DNA of 9,176 nucleotides, from assembly GCA_031273965.1 (NCBI GenBank), contig JAISQX010000129.1:1-9176 (forward strand). The letters are read 5' to 3'. Each line of letters opens with the position of its first letter. The first letter of the stretch is position 1. The notes beneath the pieces are model-generated. The model was not told the origin of the DNA, searched no databases, and worked only from the letters and a program-made list of their open reading frames with translations. Shown here piece by piece: positions 6,272 through 9,176 of the stretch. The position numbers and the translations under genes are program-made. Origin of the DNA: Clostridiales bacterium. GTDB taxonomy: Bacteria; Bacillota; Clostridia; Christensenellales; JAISNN01.

Positions 6272-6300
6272 TTGCAAAAAAGAAAAAAATAATGTATAAT
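6272..6300 (+). promoter_or_regulatory. Predicted sigma-A-type promoter of the acyltransferase block
   Basis: TTGCAA (6272-6277) is followed after exactly 17 bp by TATAAT (6295-6300), with an A-rich spacer. Transcription should start near 6307, giving a leader of about 55 nt before the ATG at 6362. Confidence 0.65.
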
Positions 6301-6361
6301 ATAAAAAAATTACTACAAAATTTATTACAGGCATCATTTTTTATAATCAAGCGGCATATTT

Positions 6362-7606
6362 ATGAATACGGCAGTTACGAACACAAATGTTTCAAGTACA
6401 AAAAAATCCTCTTTAAAGCGTAAGTTACTCGCTTTATTTGCGGGCGCGCTTTTTAAAATCGTATGTATTTTTATGTGCGGAAAGGTTTACGGAAAAGCTG
6501 AATTGAAAAAAATAAAAGAGCCTTGTCTTATTTTATCCACGCATGGTTCAACCCTTGATTTTCTCTATGGCGGAACCGCGCTGTTCCCGAAGTATTATAC
6601 CGGCGTTATAGCCGAAATACTTTTTTACAAACCTTTTTTGGGAAAGCTTCTGAAACAATTCGGTTTTATATCAAAAAAACAATTTTCCGTGGATGTGCTA
6701 TGCATAAAATCTATTAAACAGAATATAGAAAGCGGCAAAAACGTATTCCTTTGCCCCGAAGGTAAAACCAGCGTCGACGGCAGATGCGGATACATTCCGC
6801 CCGCGGTATCCAAGCTTATAAAATGGATAGGCGTCCCCGTGATATTATTGAACATACGCGGCTCTCACCTGTCCTTTCCCAGATGGAACAAAAGACCCAG
6901 AAGAGGCAAAGTCCGCGTAGAAACCGCCGTGCTTTTTACAAAGGACGAAACGGAAAAATTGACGAACGAAGAGATACACGAAAGGCTCGTAAAAGCTTTC
7001 GATTATAACGACTATGATTATCAACAAAAATACAAGGTAAAATTACGGACGAATAATACCGCCAAAGGACTCAACCGTCTCTTATATAAATGCCCCAAAT
7101 GCGGAAAAGAATTTACCATAAAGAGTAAGCGCAACACGCTTGTTTGCTCAGAATGCGGTAATTCGGCGATAGTAGACAGATACGGAAACATCACCGCCGC
7201 CGACAAAGACAGCATAGTCTTTGACCGTATTGACCGATGGGCGGATTACGAAAAAGAAGACATAAAAAAGCAAGTGCAAAGCGGCGGCTTTTGTCTCACG
7301 GAAAAAACCATTCAGCACCGCATAAATTCCGCAACGCATCGTCCCGAAAAAGTCGCGGAAGGTCGTCTTACTTTGACCGCGGAAGGTATCGCGTTTACTC
7401 CGCAAATAATATTCGATAAGGATTCGAAAACCGATAAAGATCTTTTTTATCCGATGGAAACATTACCAACCACCGCATTCTACAACACTTACATTATTTT
7501 GGGAAGCAACGGCTCTCTTTGCACGTTTTCCTTTGAAACGGAAGGCGTCGCATATAAATGGAATTATGCGGTCGAAGCTCTATATGCCAATCGAAAGACA
7601 ATTTGA
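6362..7606 (+). CDS. PlsC-type acyltransferase with zinc ribbon, paralogue A
   Basis: This 414-residue protein has three parts. Residues 23-40 form a hydrophobic stretch that may anchor it at the membrane. Residues 55 to about 230 are a glycerolipid acyltransferase (PlsC/LPLAT) domain: HGSTLD gives the HX4D catalytic box (His61, Asp66), FLCPEGKTS (129-137) corresponds to the acyl-acceptor EG box, and IKWIGVPVILL (153-163) fits the later motif. Next is a four-cysteine zinc ribbon, CPKC (244-247) and CSEC (262-265). The last 150 residues are uncharacterised, ending in a probably beta-rich segment. PlsC proteins are usually about 240 residues, so this one carries a long extension. The likely reaction is acyl transfer to a lysophospholipid or similar acceptor at the inner membrane face; the substrate is unknown. 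The ribosome binding site is weak (AAGCGG at best). Confidence 0.85.
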   Translation: MNTAVTNTNVSSTKKSSLKRKLLALFAGALFKIVCIFMCGKVYGKAELKKIKEPCLILSTHGSTLDFLYGGTALFPKYYTGVIAEILFYKPFLGKLLKQFGFISKKQFSVDVLCIKSIKQNIESGKNVFLCPEGKTSVDGRCGYIPPAVSKLIKWIGVPVILLNIRGSHLSFPRWNKRPRRGKVRVETAVLFTKDETEKLTNEEIHERLVKAFDYNDYDYQQKYKVKLRTNNTAKGLNRLLYKCPKCGKEFTIKSKRNTLVCSECGNSAIVDRYGNITAADKDSIVFDRIDRWADYEKEDIKKQVQSGGFCLTEKTIQHRINSATHRPEKVAEGRLTLTAEGIAFTPQIIFDKDSKTDKDLFYPMETLPTTAFYNTYIILGSNGSLCTFSFETEGVAYKWNYAVEALYANRKTI

Positions 7607-7676
7607 GACAACATAAAAAGTTCAAACCATAAAAACAACGGCAAAGTTGTCTTGTCGTCTTTAAGGAAACTTCATA

Positions 7677-8942
7677 ATGAAAAAAAACACGGTTCTCCCC
7701 TTTGCCGCCGGACAAACGAGGTCAAAAAAACTCTTTGTCGATTTCGCTACGTCGGCGGCTTGCGCAATAGTAAAAACGGTATTCCGAAACAAAATTATAA
7801 ATAAAACTCAAATCGATTATTCAAAGAACTACCTTATACTCTGCGCCCACGGCTCCGGCTTAGACTTTTTACATACAAAATCCGCGTTTAAGCATATGGA
7901 TATCGCCATAGTGGCGGCGCGCAAGCTCTTTTTCGGAAAAATCACGGGCTTGCTTATGCGCATAAAAAAAGCTATTCCAAAGAAACAATTTATCGCGGAT
8001 CTCTTGGCGCTCCGCCTTATAAGAAATGCTTCCGAAAGCGGTAAAAGCGTATTTATCTGCCCCGAAGGCAGATCTACGCCGGACGGAAAAAACAGTTTTA
8101 TTTCCCCCGCCGTTTCAAAGATGATCAAATGGTTAAATCTTCCGGTTCTGTTCGTCAAGCCCCAAGGCTCCTATCTCTCCTTTCCCCGCTGGGCAAAATC
8201 CGTGCGCTTCGGTAAGATGACTACGGAAGTCAGTTTGCTTCTGTCAAAAAACGATATAAACACATTGTCATCCGACGAGATATACGAAAGGGTCAAGGAA
8301 GCTTTTATATTTAACGAATACGATTATCAAATAAAGAATAAAATAAAATTCCATACCTTAGCCCCCGCAAAAAACATTCAAAGATTACTCTTCGTCTGTC
8401 CGGAGTGCAAGAGTTCGATAAATATGGAGTCCGGTCCGAAGCATATTTTTTGCGCCGCATGCGGTCTAAAAGCACACGTCGGTACGGACGCCTCTATAAA
8501 ATTTAAAAAAGGCGACTCCTATTTTAACAATATAAACGAATGGATTGAATTTGAAAAAAGATTCATAGCGGATTTGGTCGCGCATCCTGATTTTTCTTAC
8601 GAAATAAAAACCGACTTAGATTTTGAAAACGAATCGACTATGAGCTATAAAAAAATCGCCGAGGGCGCGCTTAATATTACCCGCGCCGGCATAACCTTTA
8701 GAGCTTCAAAATTTGTCGACGACGGTTTGATTGACGCCGATAAAGAAAAATATTCAAACATATTCTATCCCGCGTCGGCTCTTTCCGGTCTGTCGTACGC
8801 CACGCACAATATCGAGCTTTACGCATACGAAAATTCTCAAATATATAAATTTGCCGACGACGTCGTAACATACAAACTCAATCTGATAATAGAAGCCGTA
8901 TTTAACGCGTACGGCTGTAAAAACACTCCGCAAGCGCAATAA
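7677..8942 (+). CDS. PlsC-type acyltransferase with zinc ribbon, paralogue B
   Basis: This 421-residue protein is a tandem paralogue of the gene before it. The same order is kept: HX4D box in HGSGLD (His58, Asp63), SKVFICPEG-type box as VFICPEGRSTPDG (125-137), ISPAVSKMIKWLNLPV (142-157), QGSYLSFPRWAK (163-174), then a zinc ribbon with CPEC (241-244) and CAAC (259-262). The C-terminal domain shares AEG-L-T-GI-F (328-341) and a FYPASAL segment (363-369) with paralogue A. Both catalytic and all four zinc-ligand positions are intact, so it is probably active. It starts 70 bp after paralogue A with AAGGA 9 bp upstream. Local duplication followed by divergence is the simplest origin. The acyl donor and acceptor cannot be told from sequence. 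Confidence 0.85.
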   Translation: MKKNTVLPFAAGQTRSKKLFVDFATSAACAIVKTVFRNKIINKTQIDYSKNYLILCAHGSGLDFLHTKSAFKHMDIAIVAARKLFFGKITGLLMRIKKAIPKKQFIADLLALRLIRNASESGKSVFICPEGRSTPDGKNSFISPAVSKMIKWLNLPVLFVKPQGSYLSFPRWAKSVRFGKMTTEVSLLLSKNDINTLSSDEIYERVKEAFIFNEYDYQIKNKIKFHTLAPAKNIQRLLFVCPECKSSINMESGPKHIFCAACGLKAHVGTDASIKFKKGDSYFNNINEWIEFEKRFIADLVAHPDFSYEIKTDLDFENESTMSYKKIAEGALNITRAGITFRASKFVDDGLIDADKEKYSNIFYPASALSGLSYATHNIELYAYENSQIYKFADDVVTYKLNLIIEAVFNAYGCKNTPQAQ

Positions 8943-8950
8943 AGGACCGT

Positions 8951-9176
8951 ATGGAGCTTATAATCGCAACGAACAACGTACATAAGGCAAAGGAAATCTG
9001 CGACATCCTAAAAGACAAGTTTACACGGATCTATACCTTAAAAGAAAAGCGTATCGACGTCGATCCGGAGGAAAACGGAAACACCTTTTTTGAAAACGCC
9101 ATGATAAAGGCAAAAGCCGTATCGGCGTTATGCGAGCTTCCCGTCCTTGCGGACGACTCCGGTCTCTGCGTGGATT
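8951..9176 (+). CDS. rdgB: XTP/dITP diphosphatase (RdgB/HAM1 family), N-terminal part (cut by window end)
   Basis: The 75 residues visible begin MELIIATNNVHKAKEI, the nucleotide-binding start of the HAM1/RdgB family. They continue with DPEENGNTFFENAMIKAKA (38-56) and VLADDSGLCVD (65-75), where Asp68 and Asp69 match the metal/catalytic acidic pair of the E. coli enzyme. The family hydrolyses non-canonical purine triphosphates (XTP, ITP, dITP) to monophosphates, keeping them out of DNA and RNA. The ATG lies 8 bp after the stop of paralogue B. AAAGGA overlaps that stop, so it is probably co-transcribed with the acyltransferases. About two thirds of the protein lies beyond the window. Confidence 0.95.
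   Translation, partial: MELIIATNNVHKAKEICDILKDKFTRIYTLKEKRIDVDPEENGNTFFENAMIKAKAVSALCELPVLADDSGLCVD

Noticed and set aside
6074..6350. Two overlapping minus-strand open frames of 87 and 65 codons between the repeats and the right-block promoter
   Set aside because: They overlap in different frames, run through the inverted repeat and the predicted promoter on the other strand, and start in AT-rich DNA with no usable ribosome binding site. I recognise no family. A degraded repeat is more likely.
7607..7676. Possible terminator or attenuator between the two acyltransferase genes
   Set aside because: GACAAC (7607-7612) and ACAAC (7635-7639) can each pair with GTTGTC (7646-7651), but the stems are only 5-6 bp and no clean T run follows.

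Overview
The window looks like chromosomal DNA of a Bacillota-type bacterium, probably a clostridial lineage (inferred). The signs are moderate G+C, AT-rich leaders, consensus-like Shine-Dalgarno sequences (AAGGAG and AAGGAGG types), sigma-A-like promoters with TATAAT boxes, and a Bacillus-like ycsF/ycsI/kipI/kipA (pxp) neighbourhood. It consists of two divergent gene blocks separated by about 760 bp of repeat-rich intergenic DNA.

Left block, minus strand, read from right to left (5599 to 1): a class IV D-amino acid aminotransferase (dat), a DUF4392 / D-glutamate cyclase C-terminal-type protein, PxpB, PxpC, a YcsI/DUF1445 protein, PxpA, and the first 69 codons of alanine racemase (alr). PxpA, PxpB and PxpC are the prokaryotic ATP-dependent 5-oxoprolinase. 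DUF1445 and DUF4392 are, in family terms, the two halves of the animal mitochondrial D-glutamate cyclase; here they are two separate genes with pxpB and pxpC between them. Alr and Dat link L-Ala, D-Ala and D-Glu. The block therefore reads as one D-amino acid / pyroglutamate module: L-Ala to D-Ala, D-Ala to D-Glu, D-Glu to 5-oxo-D-proline, and 5-oxoproline back to glutamate. The middle genes are tightly packed (1-bp gap, 1-bp overlap, 13-bp overlap). The joints dat/DUF4392 (95 bp) and pxpA/alr (81 bp) are looser.

Centre (5600-6361): a promoter for the left block, then an array of palindromes. A 154-bp unit occurs twice in tandem with about 11 mismatches and no gaps. It is preceded by a diverged partial copy and followed by the first 10 bp of a third. 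A 10-12 bp motif (TTCCTATAAA and its complement) occurs five times in alternating orientation. Next come a poly-A run, a further imperfect inverted repeat, about 130 bp in which I recognise nothing, and a good promoter for the right block.

Right block, plus strand (6362 to 9176): two tandem paralogous PlsC-type acyltransferases. Each has an HX4D box, a CPEG box, a four-cysteine zinc ribbon and an uncharacterised C-terminal domain. They are followed after 8 bp by the start of an RdgB/HAM1-type XTP/dITP diphosphatase, cut by the window end.
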